Assembly (NCBI RefSeq): GCF_947255005.1
Contig: NZ_CAMYFI010000019.1
Location: 1 to 42,717, forward strand
Source: an uncultured Tessaracoccus sp.
GTDB lineage: Bacteria > Actinomycetota > Actinomycetes > Propionibacteriales > Propionibacteriaceae
Reading direction: 5' to 3'
Length of the DNA stretch: 42,717 nt
Below the pieces are notes generated by a model. That model had not been told where the DNA came from. It was given only the letters and a program-made list of their open reading frames with translations, and did not search any database. How positions within the stretch are numbered: the stretch's first letter is position 1; every line of letters begins with the position of its first letter. This document shows, piece by piece, positions 24,425 to 32,908 of the stretch. The position numbers and the translations under genes are program-made.

Positions 24425-24453
24425 ACCCTAGATCAGGGAGGCCGATCGGTCAA
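24425..24453 (-). promoter_or_regulatory. Promoter of rplM-rpsI
   Basis: TTGACC (24448-24453), a 17-bp spacer and TAGGGT (24425-24430) on the minus strand: one of the best sigma-70-type promoter matches in the window. Confidence 0.65.
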
Positions 24454-24519
24454 AATCCGTGCAACGTCGCGCGAAGGAGTCTTCACGGGAGGCGTGGTTG
24501 CTGGGGGGGGCACGAGGCC

Positions 24520-25458
24520 TTAACGAGTGCGCTTACAACCCAGCAGCGCACAGGCGACACCTCCTGCTGCAACCGTAGCGAGTGAGACTAGCCTCGTCGA
24601 CCGACGCACTGCCCTCGCATCGGGACGGGGACCGTCACCAAGCTGCCCTCGCTCCTCAACTCTCCCCCCGTAATAAATGTTGCGCCCGCCAAGCTGCACG
24701 CCAAGCGCGCCCGCCATCGCTGATTCACACCAGCCCCCGTTCGGGCTCGGATGCTTGGCGTGGTCACGTCGCAAGATTCGCCACGCTCGACGCGCCTTGC
24801 CACCGACGGCAGGCGCGAGCGCCGCGAACAGCAAGCCGGTAGCTCGGGCGGGCAGCAGATCGAGCACATCGTCGAGGCGCGCAGCCACTTTCCCGAACCG
24901 TTCGTAGCGGGCGTTGCGATGCCCGATCATGGCGTCGAGGGTATTGACCGCGCGATGCACCAACAGGCCTGGCACGCCCAGCGTCGCGCCCCAGAAGATT
25001 GATGCGACGGCCGCATCGGCCGTGTTCTCTGCCATCGATTCGATGGTGGCCCGGGCAAGTTCTGACGCATCGAGCACGTCGGCATCTCTGCCACACAAGT
25101 GCCCCAGCCGCTCGCGAGCACGAGGCAGGTCGTCGGCGTCGAGGGCGTCGGCCATGATGCGGCCTTCCCTGGCCAGGCTGGTGGCGCCGACCACGGCCCA
25201 GGTCGTGCAGGCGGTGGCGACCACCCGCACCCACGGCCACCGCCCCCCGGCGCACTCCACGACGGCGCCACCCACCGCGAGTGGGGCGAGCAGTGCCGCG
25301 ACGTGCATTCCGCCGGCGCCCACGTCGTCGGCGTAGGTGTGCTCCTCGACACGGCTGGCCACAGTGCCGAACCACGCGACGGGGTGGTGCCGCGCGGGGT
25401 CGCCGAACATACGGTCCGCCACGAGCCCCATCGCCAAGCCAAGAGCACGCCACTTCAT
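24520..25458 (-). CDS. cbiB: Adenosylcobinamide-phosphate synthase CbiB (CobD)
   Basis: 312-residue membrane enzyme that joins (R)-1-amino-2-propanol (or its phosphate) to adenosylcobyric acid to make adenosylcobinamide (phosphate). Family signatures: GLVADRMFGDPARHHPVAWFG near the N-terminus, ATIESMAENTADAAVASIFW, AVNTLDAMIGHRN, and PNGGWCESAMAGALGVQLGG near the C-terminus. Several hydrophobic helices are spread through the protein. The ATG at 25458 has GGAGAT upstream and overlaps the stop of the cobC-like gene by four bases (ATGA), coupling aminopropanol supply to its use. Confidence 0.94.
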   Translation of the reverse strand: MKWRALGLAMGLVADRMFGDPARHHPVAWFGTVASRVEEHTYADDVGAGGMHVAALLAPLAVGGAVVECAGGRWPWVRVVATACTTWAVVGATSLAREGRIMADALDADDLPRARERLGHLCGRDADVLDASELARATIESMAENTADAAVASIFWGATLGVPGLLVHRAVNTLDAMIGHRNARYERFGKVAARLDDVLDLLPARATGLLFAALAPAVGGKARRAWRILRRDHAKHPSPNGGWCESAMAGALGVQLGGRNIYYGGRVEERGQLGDGPRPDARAVRRSTRLVSLATVAAGGVACALLGCKRTR

Positions 25459-26516
25459 AACTGATCTCCATCCGCCTGCACGGCAGCAAAGGCGGCGGCG
25501 AGGCGCTCGTGCGTCCGCGGGGTGCGCACGGCCAGTCGAAGCCAACTAGGCCCAAGCCCCGGAAACGTTTCGCATCGACGCACCGCAAATCCTCGTGCGG
25601 CCAGCGGCTCGCGCAGCGATCCAGCCCCCATCGACGAGGTGTCCACCAGCACAAATGGGCTCTGCGACGGCGCCACCCACAGCCCGAGGGCTTTGAGACG
25701 CTGCACCAGGTCGTCCCGCGCCGCGGGAATCGTTGCGGCCTCGGCACACACGAAGGCGAGCGCTTCATCAGACGTGCACGCCTGCATCAGCGTGATGGCG
25801 GGCGAGGACACCGACCACGGCGTTTGCTCACCGCGAAGCCTCGCGATCAGATCCGGGCTTCCCACTGCGTAGCCCGCCCGCACCCCAGCGATCGAGAAGG
25901 CCTTCGTGAGGGAACGTGTCACCAGGAGCCCGGGCATCGCTGGCGCGATGAGGGAATGGTCGTCGCCCACTTCGTCGAGGAAGGCTTCGTCCACGAGCAC
26001 CACCCGCCCGGGGCGAGTCAACCGTCGAAGTACGTCGACCGGATGCAATACCCCGGTGGGATTGGTGGGGTTGCCCACGACGACGAGATCAGCGTCATCG
26101 GGCACGTCGCTCGCGTTGAGCTCGAAGGGGCGCTCCAGCAGCACGCGCGACACGTGGTGCCCGGCCCGCCGCAAGGCCGCTTCCGGCTCCGTGAACTGCG
26201 GGTGCACCACCACTGCCTTGCGGGGCCGCAACGCGCGCGCCACGAGGGTGAACGCCTCCGCCGCTCCGCTGGTGGGCAGCACCATCTCCTCCGGCAGGCC
26301 CCATCTGCCCGCAATGGCAGAGATTGCAGGGGCGGGGTTGGGGTACGCCGCCCACGTCGCGACCGCGCGCACGAGCGCCTCCTGCACAAACGTCGGCGGC
26401 GTGGCCGCCCGCACGTTCACGGAGAAGTCTTCCAGCCCGTCTCCCAAGTCGGCGTCGCCATGGTGAAGTAGATCCGGCCTATCCGAATCCGTGGCACAAT
26501 ACCCGCGATGACTCAC
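25455..26516 (-). CDS. cobC: PLP aminotransferase-fold enzyme, CobC-like (threonine-phosphate decarboxylase)
   Basis: 353-residue class I/II PLP enzyme. In cobalamin clusters this type decarboxylates L-threonine-O-3-phosphate to aminopropanol phosphate. Seen: LPTSGAAEAFTLVARAL (cofactor phosphate binding), NPTNPTG, VDEAFLDE, the Schiff-base Lys in SLTKAFSIAGVRAGYA, and WLRLAVR near the end. No in-frame ATG fits; the best start is GTG at 26516 with GGGAG 7 bases upstream. That start overlaps the divergent cbiT start by 9 bases, which is unusual. The family also contains histidinol-phosphate aminotransferases; coupling to cbiB by a four-base overlap supports the cobalamin role. Confidence 0.82.
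   Translation of the reverse strand: MSHRGYCATDSDRPDLLHHGDADLGDGLEDFSVNVRAATPPTFVQEALVRAVATWAAYPNPAPAISAIAGRWGLPEEMVLPTSGAAEAFTLVARALRPRKAVVVHPQFTEPEAALRRAGHHVSRVLLERPFELNASDVPDDADLVVVGNPTNPTGVLHPVDVLRRLTRPGRVVLVDEAFLDEVGDDHSLIAPAMPGLLVTRSLTKAFSIAGVRAGYAVGSPDLIARLRGEQTPWSVSSPAITLMQACTSDEALAFVCAEAATIPAARDDLVQRLKALGLWVAPSQSPFVLVDTSSMGAGSLREPLAARGFAVRRCETFPGLGPSWLRLAVRTPRTHERLAAAFAAVQADGDQL
26495..26500 (+). promoter_or_regulatory. Candidate -10 box of cbiT, leaderless arrangement
   Basis: CACAAT, 7 bases before the ATG at 26508; no ribosome binding site. It lies inside the 5' coding region of the divergent cobC-like gene. Confidence 0.3.
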
Positions 26517-27080
26517 GCTTTCTCTCCCGTTCCCGGTCTGCCCGACGACGCGTTCGCCCACGATGGCCTCATCACCAAGCGCGTGGCTAGGGCCGCCGCG
26601 CTCGCGCACTTGCGCCCGTGCGGCGAGCAGCGCCTGTGGGATGTCGGCGTCGGCGCGGGCAGCGTGCTCGTCGAATGGCTTCGGGCCTGCCCTGACACCA
26701 CAGGTATCGGCATCGAACGTCGCCCCGAACGTCTGGCGAACGCGCGCGAAAACCTGCGCCGTTTCAAGGTGGCTGATAGAGGCGAACTGGTGGCCGCAGA
26801 CGCAAAGGACGCACTGGCAGCACTCCCCCCGCCCGATGCTGTGTTCATCGGCGGCGGATTGAGCGACGGTGTGCTCACCCAGTGCGTGGATCGGCTGAAG
26901 GCGGGGGGCAGGCTTGTGGCGCATGGGGTCACCGTCGAGGCAGAACTCCTGCTAGCTGAGGCGCAGGCCACCCACGGCGGGGAGCTCATGCGCATCGCGG
27001 TGGAGGTGGGCGATGCCATCGGCTCGTTCCGTGGCTGGAAGCCGCTGCGCACCATCACGCAGTGGGCCTGGCAGCGCTGA
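26508..27080 (+). CDS. cbiT: Cobalt-precorrin-6B C15-methyltransferase (decarboxylating) CbiT
   Basis: 190-residue Rossmann SAM methyltransferase that methylates C15 and decarboxylates the C12 acetate side chain of (cobalt-)precorrin-6B. Typical start PGLPDDAFAHDGLITKR, then the SAM loop LWDVGVGAGSVLVEWL (about 44-59), GIGIERRPER (acidic loop) and PDAVFIGGG. In many actinobacteria CbiT is fused to CbiE as CobL; here it stands alone, while CbiE is fused to CbiG and CbiH at 32908-35340. The ATG at 26508 overlaps the start region of the divergent cobC-like gene, and the stop is 1 bp from the convergent cbiO stop. Confidence 0.92.
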   Translation: MTHAFSPVPGLPDDAFAHDGLITKRVARAAALAHLRPCGEQRLWDVGVGAGSVLVEWLRACPDTTGIGIERRPERLANARENLRRFKVADRGELVAADAKDALAALPPPDAVFIGGGLSDGVLTQCVDRLKAGGRLVAHGVTVEAELLLAEAQATHGGELMRIAVEVGDAIGSFRGWKPLRTITQWAWQR

Positions 27081-27081
27081 C

Positions 27082-27872
<791 letters not shown>

Positions 27873-27876
<4 letters not shown>

Positions 27877-28631
27877 CGCCACGGCAACCACACTCCCAGT
27901 ATCCAGATACCGGCGACCGTCAGCGCGCATCCACCGAGCATCGCCCAACTACGTTGCCTTGGCAGCGCCGTGGTGCGCAGCCCTTCCTCCATGCCGCGCG
28001 CCGTGAGTCCCTGCTCCAGCCGTTGAGCACGATCCCACGCACGCAACAACAAGGTGCCGGTCACTGCCCCAGCGCTGTGCAACGTCACGCGTCCGCAGCG
28101 TCGATGTTGGGCGTCCAGCAACGACGTGGCGGTGTCGAGCAGGATGAACAGCATTCGGTACGTGAGCGAGGCGATGTCCACCAGGGGGCCTGGAACCCGG
28201 TGGCGCCCCATCCAGTTGAGCAGGTCGGACATCGGCGTGGTGAGCGCCAGCAGCATCACCGCAAGGGTGCCGCATATGGCGTGTAGGAACAGTCGCCACG
28301 CCATGCTGACTGATTCGGGGCCGATGGAGAGCAGTCCTAGCCTCCAGTAGGCGTCGACGGGGTCTCGTCCCACCGAGCACAGCACGGAGATGGCTCCCAC
28401 GCAGATGAAGCCGAAGGGCACCGCCATCGCGGTCACCACCATCGATGCGGGGATTCGCGCCGGCCCCAGGATGAGCGCGAGCGCCACTACTCCAGCCGCG
28501 ACGGTGGCCCAGATGGACGGCACCGCCAGCGCGGTCACGACGAGCGCGCCGCTCCACAACACCTTCTCACCTACGCGATGACGCCGCCAGGGGCTTGCCC
28601 AAGCCGCGTCATCGAGCGCCAGTGTGGCCAC
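27873..28631 (-). CDS. cbiQ: Cobalt ECF transporter transmembrane protein CbiQ
   Basis: 252-residue T-component of the cobalt energy-coupling factor transporter. Five to six hydrophobic helices span about 25-130 and 225-250. The cytoplasmic coupling part carries AWDRAQRLEQGLTARGME (an Ala-Arg-Gly coupling motif, about 205-222), which contacts the ATPase. Starts at GTG 28631, 2 bp after the cbiN stop; the stop overlaps the cbiO start by four bases. Confidence 0.93.
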
Positions 28632-28633
28632 GG

Positions 28634-28981
28634 TCAGTCGGCGTCTACCGTGCGTGGCTCGTCGACAGCGCCGTCTTCGTCGCGAGCCGCTTTGCGTCCG
28701 CGCAGGTTACCGAACGCAAACCCGACGATGCCCGCACCCACAGCTGCCTGAAGCGCGAACAACCCCGACTCCAACTCCCCGGAGCCAGGCTCGAAGATGG
28801 GCTGGAACCAGGGCTTAGCACCCTGTTCGTCCATGATGTCCACGACGACGGAGTCCGTGCCGGCGAAGCCTTCCTCGCCCTCCTCCACGGTCTTGCCGCC
28901 GAGGCTGAACGACACCACGAAGAGCACGACGATGCCCAACGCGCAGATCACACTCACCCAGGGGAAACGACGCTCAGACAT
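28634..28981 (-). CDS. cbiN: Cobalt transport protein CbiN
   Basis: 115-residue small membrane protein needed with CbiM for cobalt uptake. Two membrane helices (about 8-27 and 75-93) flank an extracytoplasmic loop containing FAGTDSV and KPWFQPIFEPGSGELES, the family signature. The ATG at 28981 overlaps the cbiM end by 8 bases; an ATG 24 bases upstream is less likely. A charged C-terminal tail of about 20 residues follows the second helix. Confidence 0.93.
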   Translation of the reverse strand: MSERRFPWVSVICALGIVVLFVVSFSLGGKTVEEGEEGFAGTDSVVVDIMDEQGAKPWFQPIFEPGSGELESGLFALQAAVGAGIVGFAFGNLRGRKAARDEDGAVDEPRTVDAD

Positions 28982-29660
28982 GGACGGGCTCCTTCGGTTC
29001 GGCACGCAGCACGTGGAGACGGACGAGGTCAGATTTGGCGACGCGCGCCAGGAAACGCAACACGATCACGCCCAGGAGACCCTCCATGATGGCGAGCGGG
29101 ATCTGCGTGATGGCGAACACGCTGAGGAACTTCGCGGCAGCCCCACCGAGCCCGCTCGTCGGGTCGGGGTAGGCGAGCGCCAGCTGCAGCGACGTCACGC
29201 AGTAGGTGCTGAGGTCTGCGAGGGCCATGGCGAAGAAGATGCCAACGTCTTTCGACCCGCCCAGCTTCCGCACGAGCACCCACGCCCCGTAGCCCACCCA
29301 GGGGCCGACGACGGCCATCGAGAAGACGTTCGCGCCGAGCGTCGTGAGGCCGCCATGGGCCAGCAGCAGAGCCTGGAAGAGTAAGACGATGGTGCCGAGG
29401 AAGGCCATCACGGGCGGCTTAAACAGCACCGCACCTAGACCTGTGCCTGTCGGGTGCGACGAGCTACCCGACACACTGGGCAGTTTGATGGCCGATAGTA
29501 CGAAGGTAAACCCTGCGGCGGCGGCCAAAAGCAGTTTGTTTTCGGGGTTCTTGCGGGTTTCTTTGATGACTGCCGTGGCGCCATGAATGATGAAAGGCGC
29601 CGCTGCCACACTCCACCCGACGGCGTGGGCCACCGGCAGGTAGCCCTCTGCGATGTGCAT
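28974..29660 (-). CDS. cbiM: Cobalt ECF transporter substrate-capture protein CbiM
   Basis: 228-residue membrane protein with six to seven helices. The N-terminus MHIAEGYLP provides the His2 that, with the amino terminus, binds Co2+ in this family. SSSHPTGTGLGAVLFKP carries the second conserved His region. The ATG at 29660 is fixed by this N-terminus. First gene of the cbiMNQO operon under a cobalamin riboswitch, so cobalt import is repressed when cobalamin is plentiful. AAAGGA lies 10 bases upstream of the start. Confidence 0.95.
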   Translation of the reverse strand: MHIAEGYLPVAHAVGWSVAAAPFIIHGATAVIKETRKNPENKLLLAAAAGFTFVLSAIKLPSVSGSSSHPTGTGLGAVLFKPPVMAFLGTIVLLFQALLLAHGGLTTLGANVFSMAVVGPWVGYGAWVLVRKLGGSKDVGIFFAMALADLSTYCVTSLQLALAYPDPTSGLGGAAAKFLSVFAITQIPLAIMEGLLGVIVLRFLARVAKSDLVRLHVLRAEPKEPVHV

Positions 29661-29700
29661 CGTGCACGATCCTTTCCTCGGGATTACGCGTCCCGAATTA

Positions 29701-29796
29701 GGTCTGGTGGCGAGTTCCTGACTAACGCCCCAATGGGGCGATCACAGTGGCGCGACCGTGCTGGCTTGCCCAGCTTCCTCGCAGATTCACCAGAGA
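29701..29796 (-). ncRNA. Cobalamin riboswitch controlling cbiMNQO
   Basis: The minus strand reads, in order, GCGAGGAAG, the P3 arm CTGGGCAAGCCAG, CGGTCGCGCCACTGTGA, a GCCCCATTGGGGC hairpin, and the B12 box AGTCAGGAACTCGCC. P1 pairs TCTGGTG (29788-29794) with CACCAGA (29703-29709); an inner stem pairs GCGAG with CTCGC. Downstream, TCGGGA-CGCGTAA-TCCCGA (29678-29696) abuts the GGAAAGGA ribosome binding site. GTGCA-CGA-TGCAC then folds over the ATG itself. No terminator T tract is visible, so control of translation is likely. Confidence 0.92.
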
Positions 29797-29851
29797 TTCA
29801 GTGGTAATGCTGAGCTTACACCACGGCCTTTTGCAAAGATCAGGTGTCCCG

Positions 29852-29881
29852 CCGTAACGGTTCACGCGCTACGGTTACGGT
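29852..29881 (+). promoter_or_regulatory. Start-proximal -10 box and inverted repeat before cbiC
   Basis: TACGGT (29870-29875) ends 6 bases before the cbiC GTG, a leaderless-type -10. It lies within a perfect 7-bp inverted repeat, CCGTAAC (29852-29858) and GTTACGG (29874-29880), which could be an operator. A TTGCAA at 29831-29836 is an alternative -35 further upstream. Confidence 0.4.
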
Positions 29882-30532
29882 GTGCAGTACGACTATCTGA
29901 AGCTCGGTTCCGACATCTACCGTCGATCATTTGAGATCATCCGCGAAGAGGCGAACCTTGAGCGTTTCCCCGCCGACGTGGAGCCCGCCGTCGTGCGAAT
30001 GGTGCACGCCGCGGCAGATCCCGCCATCGCCGACATGGTGGCGTTCACCCCCGACGTTGCCTCGCGCACGCTGGCTGCGCTGGAAGCCGGCGCTACCATC
30101 CTGTGCGACTCGTCGATGGTAGCCACCGGCATCATCCGCTCACGGCTGCCTGAGGGCGCACAGGTGGTGTGCCACATCAAAGATCCGCGCCTGGTGCAGC
30201 TCGCGGAGGAACAGGGCACGACGAAAACCGCGGCCGCGGTGGATTTATGGCAGCGCGATGGGCTGCTCGACGGCGGCATCGTCGTAATCGGCAACGCCCC
30301 CACCGCTCTCTTTCGCACCTTGGAGGTGTGCCACGCCACCGGCGCACGTCCAGCCGCGATCGTCGGCATCCCCGTCGGGTTTGTGGGTGCGGCGGAATCG
30401 AAGCAGGCGCTGGTTGACGACACGCTCGGCCTGGAGTACCTCACGGTGTTGGGCCGCCGCGGCGGCTCGGCGATGGCTGTGGCTGCCGTGAATGCCATGG
30501 CCAGCGCAGCCGAAACCACGAATGACCGCTGA
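29882..30532 (+). CDS. cbiC: Cobalt-precorrin-8 methylmutase CbiC (CobH)
   Basis: 216-residue enzyme that shifts the methyl group from C11 to C12, giving cobyrinic acid. The catalytic His42 lies in VVRMVHAAADP. Also seen: GATILCDSSMVATGI, VIGNAPTALF and IVGIPVGFVGAAESK, which are family hallmarks. Start is GTG at 29882 with no ribosome binding site and a TACGGT box 6 bases upstream. It overlaps cbiD by 11 bases on the same strand and is divergent from the riboswitch-controlled cbiMNQO, with no riboswitch of its own. Confidence 0.95.
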   Translation: MQYDYLKLGSDIYRRSFEIIREEANLERFPADVEPAVVRMVHAAADPAIADMVAFTPDVASRTLAALEAGATILCDSSMVATGIIRSRLPEGAQVVCHIKDPRLVQLAEEQGTTKTAAAVDLWQRDGLLDGGIVVIGNAPTALFRTLEVCHATGARPAAIVGIPVGFVGAAESKQALVDDTLGLEYLTVLGRRGGSAMAVAAVNAMASAAETTNDR

Positions 30533-31667
30533 CGAACAAGCTCGCTTGGCCGCAGAGGGGCGCGACGCGCTGCGTCCCCGCGGGCGTGCCGCCCAGCTGG
30601 AGCATTCCGAGCTCCGTCCTGGCTGGACGACGGGCGCGTGTGCCTGCGCGGCAGCCACGGCGGCCTTCGAGGCCCTACTGACCGGCGACTTTCCCGACCC
30701 CGTCGAGATCACCTTGCCCGGTGGGCGCACACCCGCGTTTGCGCTCACCCAAAGCCGCCTGAACGACGGCGAGGCGATGGCGGCCATCACGAAGGATGCC
30801 GGCGACGACCCCGACGTCACCCACGGCGTGGTGGTGCGCGCCACGGTGCGGCGCACGTCGGAAGGTGCAGGTGTGAGCTTCGTGGGTGGCCCGGGCGTCG
30901 GCACTGTCACGTTGCCGGGGCTGCCACTGGAGGTGGGCGAGCCGGCCATCAATCCCATGCCTCGGCAATACATCACCGACAACCTCGCAGCCGTGGCCCA
31001 TCGCCATGGCGTTGACGCCGACGTCGAGGTGACCATCAGCATCGACGACGGCGAACGCGTCGCTCAGCGCACCTGGAATGCCCGCATCGGGGTGCTGGGT
31101 GGGCTCAGCGTGCTCGGCACGACGGGCGTGGTAGTGCCCTATTCCTGTTCGGCATGGATCGCCTCCATCCACCGCGGCATTGACGTCGCCTGCGCCAGGG
31201 GCGCTAGGCACGCGGCGGCCTGCACAGGCTCCACGTCGGAGCGAGTGGCCGAGGAACTGTACCCCGGCATCGAGCTGCTCGACATGGGAGATTTCGCGGG
31301 TGCCGTGTTGAAGTATCTGCGCAAGCATCCCCTCCCGCGCCTCACCATCGTCGGAGGTGTGGCGAAACTATCGAAGCTCGCAGCTGGTTATCTGGATCTG
31401 CACTCTCACCGCACGCAGATCCAGCCCGTCCACTTGGTGCAACTGGTTGCCAGCGCGCACGCCAGTGAGGCGCTGCAGGCTCAGATCGCGGAGGTGCGCA
31501 CCGTCGCGCACGCCGTGCAGCTCGCCGACGAGGAGGGCATCAACCTACCGCACCTCATCGCAGTATCTGCCCGTAAAGAAGCCCTCGACGTACTCAAGGG
31601 CTCCCCCGTCGAGGTAGAAATTGTGGTGGTGAACCGAGCGGGCGACATCCTCGCCCGCGTCGGTTGA
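30522..31667 (+). CDS. cbiD: Cobalt-precorrin-5B C1-methyltransferase CbiD
   Basis: 381-residue SAM-dependent enzyme methylating C1 in the anaerobic pathway. Hallmarks: LRPGWTTGACACAAATAA (about 33-50), AAITKDAGDDPDVTHG, GVGTVTLPGL, INPMPR, GLSVLGTTGVVVPYS, and FAGAVLKYLRKHPLPRLTIVGG. CbiD is specific to the early-cobalt route, which supports anaerobic-type synthesis here. The ATG at 30522 lies inside cbiC (11-base overlap). The 3' end is 8 bp from the convergent cbiX fusion gene. Confidence 0.95.
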   Translation: MTADEQARLAAEGRDALRPRGRAAQLEHSELRPGWTTGACACAAATAAFEALLTGDFPDPVEITLPGGRTPAFALTQSRLNDGEAMAAITKDAGDDPDVTHGVVVRATVRRTSEGAGVSFVGGPGVGTVTLPGLPLEVGEPAINPMPRQYITDNLAAVAHRHGVDADVEVTISIDDGERVAQRTWNARIGVLGGLSVLGTTGVVVPYSCSAWIASIHRGIDVACARGARHAAACTGSTSERVAEELYPGIELLDMGDFAGAVLKYLRKHPLPRLTIVGGVAKLSKLAAGYLDLHSHRTQIQPVHLVQLVASAHASEALQAQIAEVRTVAHAVQLADEEGINLPHLIAVSARKEALDVLKGSPVEVEIVVVNRAGDILARVG

Positions 31668-31675
31668 CCTCTGCG

Positions 31676-32908
31676 TTAGCCCTGCAGCGCTTTGAGCAGC
31701 GCGTCACGCACGCTGACAGAGCGCCGGGGGTTACGGTCGCCTACGACTGCGACGGTGAGCCCGCCCGCGGACGCGGTCGCCGGGGTGGCGGCGGATCCTT
31801 CCAGAGATTTATCCGCCCGCACGCAGAACGTGTGCCGGCGCTCGGCTTCCTCCGCCACCATCTGGTTGACCGCAGGGTCGTTGCTGGCGGCTAGAACATA
31901 CCAGGCCTCGGCCACATCGTCGGTACGAACAGCGCGCTGCTCCCAGGCGATCGCGTTGCTCGCCGCGAGCCGGCCAACCTTGATGCCCACGTTGGGTGCC
32001 ACCACTCGCACCTTGGCGCCGACGGCGAGCAGCGCGGGAATACGCCTTGCGGCCACGGCTCCGCCGCCGACGACGAGCACGTCGCGGCCCGCGAGGGAGA
32101 GGCTCGATAGGTAGCCGGGCGCCCCGTCGTCCACACCTTCGGCGTCGAGCTGCTCCGCGTAACGATCCACCACGAGCTGGGCGAGCTCGTCGCAGTCTCC
32201 AATAACTTCGGCGACGCGCACCTCCACCTCCGGGTGTTGCTCGGCCCAGGCCTGCACTTGGTCGAAGGTCCACGTGCGCAGCTTGCCGGGGAACAGGAAA
32301 TGCTGTGCGACGACGATCTGGGTGGCTCCTGCTGCCAGCGCCTTGTGCAGCGCCTCGGGAATAGACGGGCGCGACACCTGCACGAAGGCTGGCTCCACGT
32401 CGGCGAGTTCGCTTTCCTCCATGACGGTGCGGGTGAGGCGATAGTGCTCGGCGTTGGCTTCGGTCACCAAGTTGCCTCGCCCGACGAGCACCCCCACCGT
32501 GTCCTTGGCACGCCAGGTGCTCATCGCTTCGCGCATGCGTTGCAGCAACGCGTCGAGCAGCAGCGGGCTGGGCAGCAGCGGCTGCGCGTAGCGCACGTCA
32601 GCGTCGCCGCGCCCCTCGTCGAAGGCCTCCGGGATGTCTTGCCTCACGTGCCCGCCGGTGGCGAGCATGAGGGGTACGACGACGGCGTCGGTGTCGCCGG
32701 TGATCTCGCGCCCGTCGAGTGCTTCGCGCACCGCCTCAGCGATGGTGGGCTCCGCAAGTTCTACGAACCCGAGGGTCACGCGTCGCCCCGGCAGCATGGA
32801 CCGCACCCGATCCACCAGGGCGCGGCAGGCCTCAACGCCGTCGGCGTCACGGCTGCCATGGGCGGCGATAATGAGCGGCACGTCGCCGGTCACGTCAGCG
32901 ATCTTCAT
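31676..32908 (-). CDS. cbiX: Fusion: sirohydrochlorin cobaltochelatase CbiX + precorrin-2 dehydrogenase
   Basis: 410 residues with two activities in sequence: oxidation of precorrin-2 to sirohydrochlorin with NAD, and cobalt insertion. Residues 1-265 are a long two-repeat CbiX. The first half keeps IIAAHGSRD (His17) and ATGGHV (His87). In the second half the equivalent of HGS reads GRG (VLVGRGNLV), so only one half looks catalytic. Residues 272-410 are a SirC/Met8/CysG-N-type Rossmann domain (VLVVGGGAVAARRIPALL). The order is chelatase first, dehydrogenase second. The ATG overlaps the cbiEGH stop by one base (TGATG) and has a perfect AAGGAGGT site. Last gene of the riboswitch-led cbiL operon. 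Confidence 0.9.
   Translation of the reverse strand: MKIADVTGDVPLIIAAHGSRDADGVEACRALVDRVRSMLPGRRVTLGFVELAEPTIAEAVREALDGREITGDTDAVVVPLMLATGGHVRQDIPEAFDEGRGDADVRYAQPLLPSPLLLDALLQRMREAMSTWRAKDTVGVLVGRGNLVTEANAEHYRLTRTVMEESELADVEPAFVQVSRPSIPEALHKALAAGATQIVVAQHFLFPGKLRTWTFDQVQAWAEQHPEVEVRVAEVIGDCDELAQLVVDRYAEQLDAEGVDDGAPGYLSSLSLAGRDVLVVGGGAVAARRIPALLAVGAKVRVVAPNVGIKVGRLAASNAIAWEQRAVRTDDVAEAWYVLAASNDPAVNQMVAEEAERRHTFCVRADKSLEGSAATPATASAGGLTVAVVGDRNPRRSVSVRDALLKALQG

Noticed and set aside
24503..24510. Run of eight G between cbiB and rplM as a phase-variable tract
   Set aside because: It lies outside coding sequence and outside the core promoter; nothing supports a switching role.
29701..29796. Second FMN-type or other riboswitch upstream of cbiM
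   Set aside because: The GCGCCACTG segment and the AGTCAGGA B12 box, with matching P1 and inner stems, identify a cobalamin aptamer.
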